This document shows positions 12,706-12,727 of a stretch of 12,727 nt of DNA, piece after piece. A program made the position numbers and the translations under genes. Below the pieces are notes generated by a model, which saw only the letters and a list, made by a program, of their open reading frames with translations, was not told the origin of the DNA and did not search any database. The DNA comes from Anaerolineaceae bacterium UBA700 (GTDB lineage: Bacteria; Chloroflexota; Anaerolineae; Anaerolineales; Anaerolineaceae), in the NCBI GenBank assembly GCA_002298885.1, contig DBMK01000222.1, positions 10,580 through 23,306 on the forward strand. The letters run 5' to 3'. Within the stretch, counting starts at the first letter, position 1. Each line of letters opens with the position of its first letter.

Positions 12706-12727
12706 AATGGCGCTACACCATTAGAAT

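Overview
The window reads as a chromosomal segment of a Chloroflexota bacterium, most likely class Anaerolineae. This is inferred from gene content and not from a marker gene. The clues are a mevalonate-pathway decarboxylase, a lipoprotein joining an NBR1-type (four-tryptophan) Ig domain to a CAP domain behind a long Thr/Pro/Ala linker, a bacterial WWWY tandem-repeat serine hydrolase, and dispersed palindromic repeats at both ends. All ten supported genes lie on the minus strand, so transcription runs from high to low coordinates. I see no rRNA, tRNA, CRISPR array or transposase.

Layout in order of transcription. (1) 12651-12705 holds a 19-bp inverted repeat. A good sigma70-type promoter at 12571-12599 then drives a monocistronic CAP-domain lipoprotein gene (11258-12517). 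(2) A 235-nt gap carries a TTGACA element, a 28-nt dyad, a Shine-Dalgarno-like leader motif and a stem-loop that ends against the ribosome binding site of the next gene. (3) A complete ABC importer operon of the polyamine/iron/phosphonate type follows: binding lipoprotein, permease, permease, ATPase. The first three genes overlap. A perfect 11-bp hairpin sits inside the start of the first permease gene. (4) A diphosphomevalonate-decarboxylase family gene with a TTG start follows the ATPase by 23 nt. (5) After a 109-nt gap with a TATAAT box comes a tight four-gene cluster: RseP/RasP-type site-2 protease, HEAT-repeat protein, membrane-anchored HExxH peptidase, and acylphosphatase. (6) A 194-nt gap with a large imperfect hairpin precedes a secreted, tandem-repeat, beta-lactamase-fold serine hydrolase (137-2098). 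The remaining 136 nt hold a promoter-like sequence pointing antisense into that gene and, at the edge, what looks like a dispersed repeat fragment.

Working together: the window is mostly about the cell surface. It has two secreted or lipid-anchored modular proteins, an importer with its own binding lipoprotein, and a membrane-proteolysis cluster pairing an intramembrane metalloprotease with a tethered gluzincin. The decarboxylase (isoprenoid precursors) and the acylphosphatase are the housekeeping exceptions. The points most worth testing are the decarboxylase's substrate (monophosphate or diphosphate), the layered regulatory structure of the importer operon, and the function of the WWWY-repeat hydrolase.
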